Shown here piece by piece: positions 1 through 7,280 of a stretch of DNA of 22,891 bases. Source of the stretch: BRH-c25 sp041690515 (GTDB lineage: Bacteria; Bacillota; Clostridia; Lutisporales; Lutisporaceae); the NCBI GenBank assembly GCA_041690515.1, contig JAWLHF010000052.1, forward strand, positions 1 through 22,891, given 5' to 3'. A program made the position numbers and the translations under genes. Position 1 is the first letter of the stretch. The number at the start of each line of letters is the position of its first letter. The notes under the pieces were generated by a model. It saw only the letters and a program-made list of their open reading frames with translations, did not search any database and was not told the DNA's origin.

Positions 1-3
1 CAT
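1..3 (-). CDS. Start codon of a gene cut off by the left edge
   Basis: Only the ATG (CAT on the plus strand) is inside the window. It is accepted as a real start because AGGAGG lies seven bases upstream, overlapping the stop codon of the preceding DUF1904-like gene. The two genes are therefore almost certainly cotranscribed and translationally coupled, and both should be driven by the sigma-54 promoter at 377-392. Nothing can be said of the product. Confidence 0.6.
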
Positions 4-10
4 TTACAAC

Positions 11-16
11 CCTCCT
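11..16 (-). promoter_or_regulatory. Ribosome binding site of the left-edge gene, overlapping a stop codon
   Basis: On the minus strand TAGGAGGG contains both the TAG stop of the DUF1904-like gene (15-17) and a full AGGAGG. The following ATG is seven bases away. This arrangement favours translational coupling between the two genes. Confidence 0.65.
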
Positions 17-353
17 ATTTAAATTTATTATCAAGAAACATGTGCCCCTCTTTGATCAAGTTACAGATTACCGCTATACTCTTTCTTTCCTGACAGAAGT
101 ATTTTTCTGAAAGCTCTGCTATGGTCTGAATCAACTGCTGGTTAAAATCAAAAGCATTGGTTTCGGATGTATTAAGTGTGATGATCAGACTGTCAGACTC
201 ACTGCCGAAAAAGGCATCCGACTCATCAAAGTAATCGATGATTATATTGATCCGCCTTATATCAATCCCCATTTGTCTTGAAAGCTCCATTCCGAAGCCT
301 TTGATGTCATACCCGCAATCTGGCTTTTTTGTTCTGATCATAATACAGGGCAT
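15..353 (-). CDS. DUF1904 / tautomerase-like small protein
   Basis: This 112-residue protein starts with Met-Pro (MPCIMIR). An N-terminal proline after the initiator Met is the hallmark of the tautomerase superfamily, where Pro1 is the catalytic base. Overall length and the pattern of an N-terminal strand, a helix (about residues 18-32), an acidic loop with DAFFG and a C-terminal strand-helix-strand fit my recollection of DUF1904 proteins; no search was run. The ATG is supported by GGAGGTGAT ending five bases upstream. It is the first gene of a leftward unit continuing past the window edge. A sigma-54 promoter (377-392) would start its mRNA about 13 bases before the ATG. The reaction and substrate are unknown, and the family call is tentative. 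Confidence 0.6.
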   Translation of the reverse strand: MPCIMIRTKKPDCGYDIKGFGMELSRQMGIDIRRINIIIDYFDESDAFFGSESDSLIITLNTSETNAFDFNQQLIQTIAELSEKYFCQERKSIAVICNLIKEGHMFLDNKFK

Positions 354-376
354 AAAATCACCTCCGTCTATACTAT

Positions 377-392
377 TGCAAGTTGCCTGCCA
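377..392 (-). promoter_or_regulatory. Sigma-54 (-24/-12) promoter
   Basis: The minus strand reads TGGCAGGCAACTTGCA from 392 to 377. This matches the sigma-54 consensus (TGGCACG, four bases, TTGCA) at the invariant GG and GC with correct spacing; the only departure from TGGCACG-N4-TTGCA is G for C at the sixth base. Transcription would start near 366, leaving a short leader that begins with the GGAGG ribosome binding site of the gene at 353. The adjacent upstream gene encodes a sigma-54 activator with a GAFTGA loop, which makes a chance match unlikely. Confidence 0.85.
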
Positions 393-445
393 AGCTCCGG
401 ATTTTTCTCAACCCTTGTAATTAGTAGCATCATAGAAAAATGATA

Positions 446-475
446 TAAAAAAAGCTGTAAATAAAATTTACAGCT
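446..475 (-). terminator. Rho-independent terminator of the sigma-54 activator gene
   Basis: A perfect 10-bp inverted repeat (453-462 and 466-475, arms AGCTGTAAAT and ATTTACAGCT, three-base loop) is followed on the minus strand by a run of seven T. It lies 17 bases past the stop codon at 492. The same palindrome may also be an activator binding site; see the tandem palindrome entry. Confidence 0.7.
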
Positions 476-500
476 CCATTTTGTGTAAAAATTATTTACA
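456..500. promoter_or_regulatory. Tandem palindromes, candidate enhancer (UAS) for the sigma-54 activator
   Basis: Two 17-mers share the pattern TGTAAA, five bases, TTTACA, at 456-472 and 484-500, and agree at 14 of 17 positions. Their centres are 28 bp apart and sit about 98 and 126 bp upstream of the predicted start at 366, the normal range for sigma-54 enhancer sites. One overlaps the terminator stem and the other overlaps the final codons of the activator gene, so both also have another explanation. The enhancer role is inference. Confidence 0.45.
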
Positions 501-2132
501 GTTAAGCATATCAAGGTCCTTTATTTTCTTATACAGTGTAGGCCGTGATATTCCCAGCCGCTTTGCAGTTCTTGTCAAATTATACTGTTCCTCCCTGTAC
601 ACACTTTCAATGATAACATCCTCTGCAAGCTGTAGGAGGGTCTTACCTCCGGGCACTGCACCTTTTAAAACACAGTCAAGGCCTTGTTTTATTTTTGACT
701 TCATATGATTTTCCTTCATACCGGAAGGAAGCACAGAGTCATTGATAATACCGTTCTCCGACAGCACCAGTGAACGTTCTATAATGTTTATCAGCTCTCT
801 AATATTGCCGGGCCAGTTATAAGCCTCAAGGCTTCTTAAAAAATCATCCTCTATACATTCGATTTTGATTCTGTTCTTATCTGAAAATGTTCTGATATAA
901 TGCTCGGTAATTTCTCTGATATCATCTTTTCTCTCTCTAAGGGGTGGAATATTCACTTGTATAACATTGATGCGATAGAACAGATCTTCTCTAAAACTGC
1001 CTTTTTTGATTTCATTCTCAAGATCCTTTTTGGATGCCGCAATTACTCTAATGTCTATGGGAATAGGCTCATTCCCTCCTATCCTCATTATTGTTGAAGA
1101 GGACAATGCTCTTAATATTTTTACTTGAGCAGCCATGGGCATATTCTCTATCTCATCAAAAAACACCGTGCCTCCGGTTGCATATTCCAACAGTCCCTTT
1201 TTACCTCTGCTGACTGCCCCTGTAAATGCGCCTGCTTCGTAGCCGAACAACTCGCTTTCTACCAGATCCTTGGGTATTGCTCCGCAATTTATGGCTACAA
1301 AAGGTTTCTTCCTTCTGGTGCTCTCATTGTGTATGGCTTGTGCGAATACTTCTTTCCCACAACCGCTTTCACCGTATATAAGAATGGACGCATCCACTCC
1401 CGCTGCCCTCTTAGCTACTTTTTTTGCCTGATTTATTACTGCGGATTGTCCAAGAATGCTGTTAAAGGTAAAAAGCTCCTGATTATGCTTTTTTTCTTTT
1501 TCCCCCAGGTTTTTATATTGCATAGCAGGTTGTCTTTTCAAAACCAATATTTCATAGAGTCTGGCAAGGCTGTAAATAATATTTAGGGTGTCATTGTTAA
1601 CAGCGGTATTGATAAATGAAGCGTTTATGGTACCTGCAATTTCGTTGTGATTGTCATAGAAGGGTACTGCTGCACAGCTGAAGCGATGAAAAACGTATTT
1701 ATAGTGGTCAGGTCCGATCACCATAAAAGGCTTGTTTTCCAGAATTGCAAGGCAGGTGGAGTTCGTCCCGATTTTCGACTCAGAGACATCCAGATAGTAG
1801 CCTATCTGTGGATATAATTCATCAAAGACATCATCATAATTTACTATATATTTCAGCTTTGCTTTATTATCATATATACTGATATTCAAATTAACATTCT
1901 CAACAATGCTGCAGAATTCCTTATATTGGGATTCTTCGTATTCAGGAAGGTATTTCAATACGTACAGGTATTTTTCTTCTGGCTTCATCAGCAGGTTTTT
2001 ATCAAAGTCATAAAGTGAAACACCATATTCCTTACAGCGCTTCCACGAGTCAAGGATATCCTTTTTTATAAGCTTGTGATCAAATTCAATATCTTGGACA
2101 AAATATTCCCATAATTTCACATATTCCTTCAT
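492..2132 (-). CDS. Sigma-54-dependent AcoR-type transcriptional activator (GAF, AAA+, Fis HTH)
   Basis: This 546-residue enhancer-binding activator remodels RNA polymerase holding sigma-54. The N-terminal 200 residues resemble the GAF-type sensor region of AcoR-like activators (WKRC near the start, a conserved TNSTCLAILE stretch), so a small ligand is likely sensed. The AAA+ core shows Walker A GESGCGKE (254-261), the sigma-54 contact loop GAFTGA (301-306), Walker B FFDEIEN (about 325) and an arginine-rich LFYRINV segment. A Fis-type helix-turn-helix ends the protein (about 508-546). There is no response-regulator receiver domain. I prefer the ATG at 2132, with GGAGG eight bases upstream, over the ATG at 2147, which would itself overlap that ribosome binding site. 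Its probable target is the promoter at 377-392; ligand unknown. Confidence 0.93.
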   Translation of the reverse strand: MKEYVKLWEYFVQDIEFDHKLIKKDILDSWKRCKEYGVSLYDFDKNLLMKPEEKYLYVLKYLPEYEESQYKEFCSIVENVNLNISIYDNKAKLKYIVNYDDVFDELYPQIGYYLDVSESKIGTNSTCLAILENKPFMVIGPDHYKYVFHRFSCAAVPFYDNHNEIAGTINASFINTAVNNDTLNIIYSLARLYEILVLKRQPAMQYKNLGEKEKKHNQELFTFNSILGQSAVINQAKKVAKRAAGVDASILIYGESGCGKEVFAQAIHNESTRRKKPFVAINCGAIPKDLVESELFGYEAGAFTGAVSRGKKGLLEYATGGTVFFDEIENMPMAAQVKILRALSSSTIMRIGGNEPIPIDIRVIAASKKDLENEIKKGSFREDLFYRINVIQVNIPPLRERKDDIREITEHYIRTFSDKNRIKIECIEDDFLRSLEAYNWPGNIRELINIIERSLVLSENGIINDSVLPSGMKENHMKSKIKQGLDCVLKGAVPGGKTLLQLAEDVIIESVYREEQYNLTRTAKRLGISRPTLYKKIKDLDMLNCK

Positions 2133-2246
2133 ACAGGTATCCTCCATTTGCTCATGTAAAATGGTACTTATCTTGGATTTTGCTTCTTATTTCCTGCTGC
2201 TGAATTACTCAGGAACTCTTTTGACTTATTTTATCATAATAGGAAG

Positions 2247-2304
2247 ATAAGTGCCAGATAACGAATATCAATAAGCACCTACAGAAGTTTTTCCTGGCAC
2301 TTAT
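2247..2304. repeat. 11-bp perfect inverted repeat in a divergent intergenic region
   Basis: ATAAGTGCCAG (2247-2257) is repeated inverted as CTGGCACTTAT (2294-2304), separated by 36 bases. It lies between the divergent sigma-54 activator (start 2132) and the SLH-GH18 gene (start 2381). There is no T-run on either side, so it is not a terminator. It may be a looped operator or a structured leader. Function unknown. Confidence 0.5.
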
Positions 2305-2351
2305 TGTCTCTATTTTGAAACGCCGCTGTAACCATTTAAGTTTACATAATT

Positions 2352-2359
2352 GATATAAT
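2352..2359 (+). promoter_or_regulatory. Extended -10 promoter candidate for the SLH-GH18 gene
   Basis: TGATATAAT contains the TGn extension plus a perfect TATAAT (2354-2359). No good -35 box is seen 16-18 bases upstream, as is common for extended -10 promoters. The resulting leader would be about 15 bases and would include AGGGAGAG before the ATG at 2381. Confidence 0.4.
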
Positions 2360-2380
2360 GGTTGCAGGGAGAGTGAGACA

Positions 2381-4420
2381 ATGAGTAAAAAGGTCATAAG
2401 GTATTTAATGCTGTTTTTATCAGTGTTGTTCGTATTCAATACCTGTCTGCCGATGTTTGCGGATGCAGCCGGAGATACATATGAATATGATGCACCTTTG
2501 TTGGACAAGCAGACTGCGAAGAATGAACTGCTGTATATTGAAGACAGCACATATAGCTTTAAGGATATTGAAAAATACTGGGCAAAGGGCGAAATACTCA
2601 AGCTTAGCTATATGGATATAATAAAAGGTTATGACAATGGAACGGTACAGCCTGACAGGACCATATCAAGGGAAGAGTTTGTGGCTATGCTTGTTAGAGC
2701 TATGGGACTTCCAACTGATGATATGTTCATGGATAGCTACAAGGATATTACAGACAGGAATTGGAGTCATAAGTACATTACAACGGCTAAGGATTCCGGA
2801 TGGCTGTCAATATTCAGCGGATATTACTTTTATCCATATAATGCAATAACAAGAGAGGAAATGGCTGTCATTACTGCGAAAGCAGTCCAGAACGCAGACG
2901 TTACAGGGGACAAGCTCAGTTTTAAGGATATACCTCAATATTACCGGCATAAGGAAAGCATCGACAAGGTAACGGAACTGGGAATAATAACAGGATTGCC
3001 TGACGGAACCTTTGATCCTAAAGGCAAGGCAACAAGAGCACAGGCTGCAGCGGTAATAGGCAGGGTTCTTGGAACAACGGAGAAGGCGAAAGAAGCAGAG
3101 GACGCCGAATTGACTGCCATTGCAGCAGCATATGAAAAAAGCGTGCTGGAGGGCTTAAGCAATAGGGATTTGAGTTTCAGTGAGCCTATGGGCCACTCTA
3201 TAGGAAAAGAAGGGAAGCTGAATACAGATAGGGCTAAGATGCTTAAAACCCAGTATCTTCAGGCAAGTAAGCATCTGGAGAAGGAGAGCTTCAATGTATT
3301 GAGCAAGTCCGCATATCTGGCTGAGATAGAAGCTTCCTACGAACTGGTACTCGAGTCGGGAGATTTCAGATATACGGTGAACAAAATAATCCAGATGAAG
3401 AACACGGGAGACAGGTGGGTTGTGTACAACAGCATACCAGAGTTCAGCTTTGATCTTACATCCGGCGGGAAAATCAATCTTACGTGGCATTATATCGGCA
3501 GCAAAACTCCTGATATGTCCAATGTTAAGAAAATAAACGGATTGAATGTAATATCACCAACATGGTTTACCCTGGCAAATGAAAAAGGGGATATTGAGGA
3601 ACGGGGGAGCATCAACTACACTAACTGGGCTCATAAGAACGGACATAAGGTCTGGGCATTGGTAGAGAACAAATTTGATTCTGCCATGACAAACAAGTTT
3701 CTCGGAAATGCAAGTGCAAGGACAAAGTTCATAAACAGTCTTATAAGCCATGCAAAGAAATACAAGCTTGATGGTATCAATGTAGATTTTGAAAATATGT
3801 ATACCAAGGACAAAAATGCCTTTACACAGTTTGTAAAGGAGCTTTATGCCAAAACCAAAGCCAATGGTATAGTGCTTTCGGTTGATGTAACTGTTATCGT
3901 ATCCAATTCCAACTGGTCTGAGAGCTATGACAGGGCAGCACTTTCCAAGGTTGTTGATTATGTTGCACTTATGGCTTATGATCAGTATTGGCCGGGTAGT
4001 CCGGTAAGCGGATCGGTGGCTCAGTTGTCCTGGGTGGAGCAGAGTTTAAAGAGAGTACTTAAGGAAGTGCCGAAGGAAAAACTGCTTCTGGGAGTTCCTT
4101 TTTATACGAGACTATGGAAGGAAGAGTATTTAAACGGCAGCAGCAAGCCTGTGGTGACATCAACAGCAATATCAATGGATACAGCAGAACGTACAATTGC
4201 AGAGAACAAGGCAGCAAAGACATGGGACGCGGTAAGCGGACAATATTACGCCACTTACAAAAAAGGAAATGTGACCTATAAGATATGGCTGGAGGATGAA
4301 AGATCCATAAAGCTTAAAGCTGAGTTGGTCAACAAGTATAAGCTTGCGGGGGTGGCCTCATGGAAGTACGGTCTCGAAAAAACCTCCATATGGGATGCAA
4401 TTGCAAAGACAATAAAATAA
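2381..4420 (+). CDS. S-layer anchored GH18 glycosidase (three SLH domains)
   Basis: This is a 679-residue secreted protein. Residues 1-29 form a signal peptide (basic start, hydrophobic core, cleavage near MFADA). Three SLH domains follow at about 58-110, 118-170 and 178-230, with motifs of the TREEM and TRAQA type that bind pyruvylated secondary wall polymer. Residues 235-360 are an unassigned linker. A glycoside hydrolase family 18 barrel occupies about 366-679. The active-site motif is DGINVDFE at 464-471: D469 and E471 fit the DxDxE signature, with E471 as acid. The domain most resembles YaaH/YdhD-like enzymes that act on peptidoglycan or spore cortex, rather than classical chitinases. 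It is monocistronic: the next gene converges. Substrate (wall glycan, cortex or chitin) cannot be told from sequence alone. Confidence 0.92.
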   Translation: MSKKVIRYLMLFLSVLFVFNTCLPMFADAAGDTYEYDAPLLDKQTAKNELLYIEDSTYSFKDIEKYWAKGEILKLSYMDIIKGYDNGTVQPDRTISREEFVAMLVRAMGLPTDDMFMDSYKDITDRNWSHKYITTAKDSGWLSIFSGYYFYPYNAITREEMAVITAKAVQNADVTGDKLSFKDIPQYYRHKESIDKVTELGIITGLPDGTFDPKGKATRAQAAAVIGRVLGTTEKAKEAEDAELTAIAAAYEKSVLEGLSNRDLSFSEPMGHSIGKEGKLNTDRAKMLKTQYLQASKHLEKESFNVLSKSAYLAEIEASYELVLESGDFRYTVNKIIQMKNTGDRWVVYNSIPEFSFDLTSGGKINLTWHYIGSKTPDMSNVKKINGLNVISPTWFTLANEKGDIEERGSINYTNWAHKNGHKVWALVENKFDSAMTNKFLGNASARTKFINSLISHAKKYKLDGINVDFENMYTKDKNAFTQFVKELYAKTKANGIVLSVDVTVIVSNSNWSESYDRAALSKVVDYVALMAYDQYWPGSPVSGSVAQLSWVEQSLKRVLKEVPKEKLLLGVPFYTRLWKEEYLNGSSKPVVTSTAISMDTAERTIAENKAAKTWDAVSGQYYATYKKGNVTYKIWLEDERSIKLKAELVNKYKLAGVASWKYGLEKTSIWDAIAKTIK

Positions 4421-4630
4421 AATAGCACCGGGCACATAATTTATATAAGATGAGTCAGAATAATAACGGGCATGTGGCATTCCCGCCAAAATCACATAGG
4501 ATACCGAGGGTCATAGACCTTAGATTGTTTGAGCTTGATATGCAGTCGTGTAGGAATCCTGTATGAGCGAACAGACTATTATCATACATAATAGCATGTT
4601 TTGGCAAAGGGTGCAGCATGCCCATAAATT

Positions 4631-5422
4631 TTATCCACTAATGAATTCCAATGAATCAAGAATATCCTTAAGATGGTTTTTGTCAGTACGTATTATAAGG
4701 TATTCACAAGTCTTGCCGCTAATTTCAACAGGAGTATCATATTTGGCAACTATGGCTGACTGTCTATGCATCTCCATAGGCTGGTCAGTAGAAGGTATGA
4801 TTATATATAACTCATGACCATCTGCCACCGTCTTGCTTATGCTTGGGCGGGAGCCGTACGGCTTGAGCTTGTGAAAAGCTTCTCTGCTGCATATATCGTA
4901 CAAAGAAGAGCTACCGGAAGGTGCCAACACATGGAAAAAGCCGTCTATACCCTCATACCTCTCGTTATGAATCTTACTCCATCTGTAAGGGTAAATGAGC
5001 TTTATTCTGTAAGCTTCATTGATATAGCTGCTTGAAATCTTGGGAATACATATGCTTTGCCCTATCAGCAATGCATCAGGGTTGATATTTGGGTTTGCCT
5101 TAAGTAACGCCGAACACTTCATTTTGTGTTTTTTTGCAACGGAATAGAAGGTGTCCCCCTTAGATATTATATAGCTGGCAGCACCTGTAGGGCAGTTCAG
5201 CATTGGTGGAGGTAGGGGAATGTATATCTTTTGTCCAGGAGTAATAAGCTCAGGGTCAATTTCCGGGTTTGATTCAATCAGATCATCCAAAGAAACATTA
5301 TAAAACCTTGAAATGGCATATAATGTATCTCCTGTCTGAGCAATATAGAAGTTGTCTTCAGGAGGGGCAGAGGGTTCTTTATTCACCTCCCTGGCATACT
5401 GTCTTGAATATGGATACAACAT
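4631..5422 (-). CDS. LysM-domain protein without signal peptide, probably spore associated
   Basis: This 263-residue protein has two LysM modules, YIAQTGDTLYAISRFYNV onward (about 26-70) and YIISKGDTFYSVAKKHKM onward (about 83-128), each ending in a GQ-I-IP motif; LysM binds N-acetylglucosamine glycans. The C-terminal 130 residues (YPYRWSKI, GFFHVLAPSG, HKLKPYGSRP) form a separate domain resembling, from memory only, an extracellular domain found on some M56/BlaR1-type proteins. There is no signal peptide or membrane helix, which suggests assembly on the spore from the mother cell, as with SafA. I take ATG 5422 (GAGAGG eight bases upstream) instead of GTG 5431. It converges with the SLH-GH18 gene. 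Confidence 0.85.
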   Translation of the reverse strand: MLYPYSRQYAREVNKEPSAPPEDNFYIAQTGDTLYAISRFYNVSLDDLIESNPEIDPELITPGQKIYIPLPPPMLNCPTGAASYIISKGDTFYSVAKKHKMKCSALLKANPNINPDALLIGQSICIPKISSSYINEAYRIKLIYPYRWSKIHNERYEGIDGFFHVLAPSGSSSLYDICSREAFHKLKPYGSRPSISKTVADGHELYIIIPSTDQPMEMHRQSAIVAKYDTPVEISGKTCEYLIIRTDKNHLKDILDSLEFISG

Positions 5423-5442
5423 CGAAAGCACCTCTCTGTAAC

Positions 5443-5448
5443 ATTATA
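5443..5448 (-). promoter_or_regulatory. -10-like box of the LysM gene
   Basis: A perfect TATAAT lies 21 bases upstream of the LysM ATG on the minus strand. The best -35-like hexamer, TTGATA (5469-5474), is 20 bases away, which is too far for a standard sigma-A promoter. The sigma factor is therefore uncertain. Confidence 0.3.
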
Positions 5449-5596
5449 ATCAGTAAAATTACTGTACATATCAATACAGTATATTCACCCAATAGTTTTA
5501 ATATATCTTCAGTGGGAAAAAGCAAGTTCAAATAAAGGCTTTTCTGGTTTTAATACTACTGTGTTGGATGATTTTTTTATAATATGCAGTTATCCG

Positions 5597-5626
5597 TTGA
5601 ACAGTGATTGTCTGCAATGATAAAAT
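5597..5626 (+). promoter_or_regulatory. Sigma-A-type promoter candidate for the diguanylate cyclase
   Basis: TTGAAC (5597-5602) and TAAAAT (5621-5626) are separated by 18 bases. The start of transcription would be near 5633, about 48 bases before the ATG. Confidence 0.45.
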
Positions 5627-5680
5627 AAGGGTAAGAGAATGAAAACCTATAGTGTGTCTATGGAATGAAGGGATAATGCT

Positions 5681-6664
5681 ATGAAGGATGAAAAGCGCTG
5701 TAAAAAAGTGAATAGTCCGTTAATAGGTGATAACGGTATAATCAACGAGAGCTTTATCATGGATACAATTATGGAGCACTCCAAGGATACCTTCTATTTC
5801 AAGGATAAGGATTCACGTTTTCTTTATATCAGCAAGGTAGTGGCTTTGAGGCTTGGAATCGACGATCCTGATTATGTAATAGGCAAGACAGATTTTGATC
5901 TTTTTGATGAATCCCATGCCTCTGAAGCATATAGGGATGAGCAGTATGTAATGAGTACTGGAGAGCCTATTCTGGGAAAGGTGGAGAAGGAAACCTGGCT
6001 GGACGGATCAGTGACCTGGGTATCCACTTCAAAGTATCCTCTATATGACGATCACGGCAATATAATAGGCACATGGGGAGTATCAAGGAATATCTCGGAG
6101 CTGAAAAAAGCTGAAGAAGAGCTGGAGCGGGTGAACCGGGAGCTGGTGGAGGCTAATAGGAAGTTTGAAATGCTCTCCATCACCGATTCTTTGTCAGGCT
6201 TATATAATCAAAGATATTTCTATGACGTCATACAGAAGGAATTGTCCCGAAGGAGCCGTAATAACAGTGTGGACTCGGTGATGGTACTTATGGATATCGA
6301 TGACTTTAAAGGCTTGAATGACTCTATGGGGCATCTGGCAGGAGATTATGCATTGAGACATGTTGCCAATCTTCTCAAGGAAGGAATAAGAAAGGCTGAC
6401 TATGTGTTCAGATACGGCGGTGATGAATTCATACTCCTTTTTATTGACACAGATATGCAAGGCGCTAAGAAAGCTGCGGACAAGCTTTTGAAAGTCATTG
6501 CATCAGCTCCTGTACGTATAAAAGGTGCTGAAGCAGGATTGACAATAAGCGGAGGGGCGGCTGCTTTAAGTGAGGCAAAGGATGCTAATGAGTTGATGAG
6601 CATAGCGGACAAGAGATTGTACAAATCAAAGAATTCAGGAAGAAACAGAATAACTTATAAGTGA
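5681..6664 (+). CDS. PAS-GGDEF diguanylate cyclase
   Basis: This 327-residue protein makes the second messenger c-di-GMP from two GTP. A PAS domain spans about residues 27-142 (FYFKDKDSRFLYIS, then IIGTWGVSRNISELKKAEEE, the classic PAS/PAC ending). A short coiled coil (137-165) leads into the GGDEF domain (about 166-327). The active-site loop is intact: RYGGDEF at 244-250. An RxxD product-inhibition site, RKAD at 237-240, sits exactly five residues before GGDEF, so feedback inhibition by c-di-GMP is expected. There is no membrane segment, so it acts in the cytosol and the PAS domain probably senses a ligand or redox state. A modest ribosome binding site (GAAGGGA) precedes the ATG. It is a single gene ended by the terminator at 6671-6701. 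Confidence 0.93.
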   Translation: MKDEKRCKKVNSPLIGDNGIINESFIMDTIMEHSKDTFYFKDKDSRFLYISKVVALRLGIDDPDYVIGKTDFDLFDESHASEAYRDEQYVMSTGEPILGKVEKETWLDGSVTWVSTSKYPLYDDHGNIIGTWGVSRNISELKKAEEELERVNRELVEANRKFEMLSITDSLSGLYNQRYFYDVIQKELSRRSRNNSVDSVMVLMDIDDFKGLNDSMGHLAGDYALRHVANLLKEGIRKADYVFRYGGDEFILLFIDTDMQGAKKAADKLLKVIASAPVRIKGAEAGLTISGGAAALSEAKDANELMSIADKRLYKSKNSGRNRITYK

Positions 6665-6670
6665 TAAATA

Positions 6671-6701
6671 AAAAGCTTGGAGTCAGAAACTCCAAGCTTT
6701 T
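6671..6701. terminator. Bidirectional rho-independent terminator between the cyclase and folT
   Basis: Perfect 13-bp arms AAAAGCTTGGAGT (6671-6683) and ACTCCAAGCTTTT (6689-6701) enclose a five-base loop. A-runs and T-runs flank both sides, so it serves the plus-strand cyclase gene ending at 6664 and the minus-strand folT ending at 6703. Confidence 0.9.
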
Positions 6702-6702
6702 A

Positions 6703-7218
6703 TCAATTGCTCTTCGCATAGCTGGTTTTGCTTATATGGCTGCCGATGTATCTCCAAAGAACATGTATTGTAGCTGCCTGTATCGGAAGCATTATGGCAC
6801 TTTTGTAGATTCTGGGAGCCAGAAGTCCCAACGCAGCATTCCCGGTAATCATGGAGAGCCACAGGGTATTAAGTCCCAGATCGACGAACAGGGTAATAAC
6901 AAACACACTCAATGCAACATTGATTATTGTAACAGGCCGTTTGTAAAGGAACAGCCCATATATGGTGCCGCTTAAGAATGCACTTAATGTGAACCCTGGG
7001 AAATAGGCACCCTTAGGAAATATCATCATTCCTGCAACATCTGCAAGCGCTCCGGTCAGTCCGCCTATTAACGGACCGAAGAGTATTGCTGAAAATGCCA
7101 CAGGTATGAACCCAAAGCCTATCCTTATAATTGGAGTTTGAAAGGATAGAAAGCGGGTAAAAATCACTTCCATTGATATGAGCAAACCGACAAAAGCAAT
7201 TGTCTTTGACTTACTCAT
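6703..7218 (-). CDS. folT: Folate ECF transporter substrate-binding (S) component
   Basis: This 171-residue integral membrane protein has about six hydrophobic segments and the S-component pattern: an N-terminal helix with VGLLISMEVIFTRFLS, then IRIGFGFIPVAFSAILFGP and GGLTGALADVAGMMIFP. It would bind folates with high affinity and deliver them through the shared ECF energising module (EcfA, EcfA', EcfT), which is not in this window. Assignment to folate rather than another vitamin rests mainly on the THF riboswitch directly upstream, a class known to control folT. The ATG at 7218 is preceded by GAGGAGGTGAT with a normal spacer. Translation is expected to be repressed when reduced folate is plentiful. 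It is the last gene of its transcript. Confidence 0.92.
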   Translation of the reverse strand: MSKSKTIAFVGLLISMEVIFTRFLSFQTPIIRIGFGFIPVAFSAILFGPLIGGLTGALADVAGMMIFPKGAYFPGFTLSAFLSGTIYGLFLYKRPVTIINVALSVFVITLFVDLGLNTLWLSMITGNAALGLLAPRIYKSAIMLPIQAATIHVLWRYIGSHISKTSYAKSN

Positions 7219-7229
7219 ACAATCACCTC

Positions 7230-7280
7230 CTCTCTTTAAATGGCAAATATACCACTTAAAGAGAGATGGCTCTTAAGTGG
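7230..7280 (-). promoter_or_regulatory. Expression platform: two mutually exclusive hairpins over the folT ribosome binding site
   Basis: Hairpin A pairs 7252-7263 (CCACTTAAAGAG on plus) with 7270-7280. Hairpin B pairs 7256-7265 with 7230-7239, which borders and partly covers the GAGGAGG ribosome binding site. They share 7256-7263, so only one can form. Hairpin A also uses 7279-7280, which belong to aptamer stem P1. Ligand-stabilised P1 should weaken A, allow B and hide the ribosome binding site, giving translational OFF. Confidence 0.65.

Noticed and set aside
2241..2256. Sigma-54-like TGGCACTTATCTTCCT upstream of the activator gene
   Set aside because: The essential GC at -12 is replaced by CC, and the TGGCAC is explained by the inverted repeat.
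4421..4630. Structured RNA or terminator between the SLH-GH18 and LysM genes
   Set aside because: Only weak hairpins are seen (for example CTATTAT/ATAATAG at 4576-4594) without a T-run or a known RNA motif.
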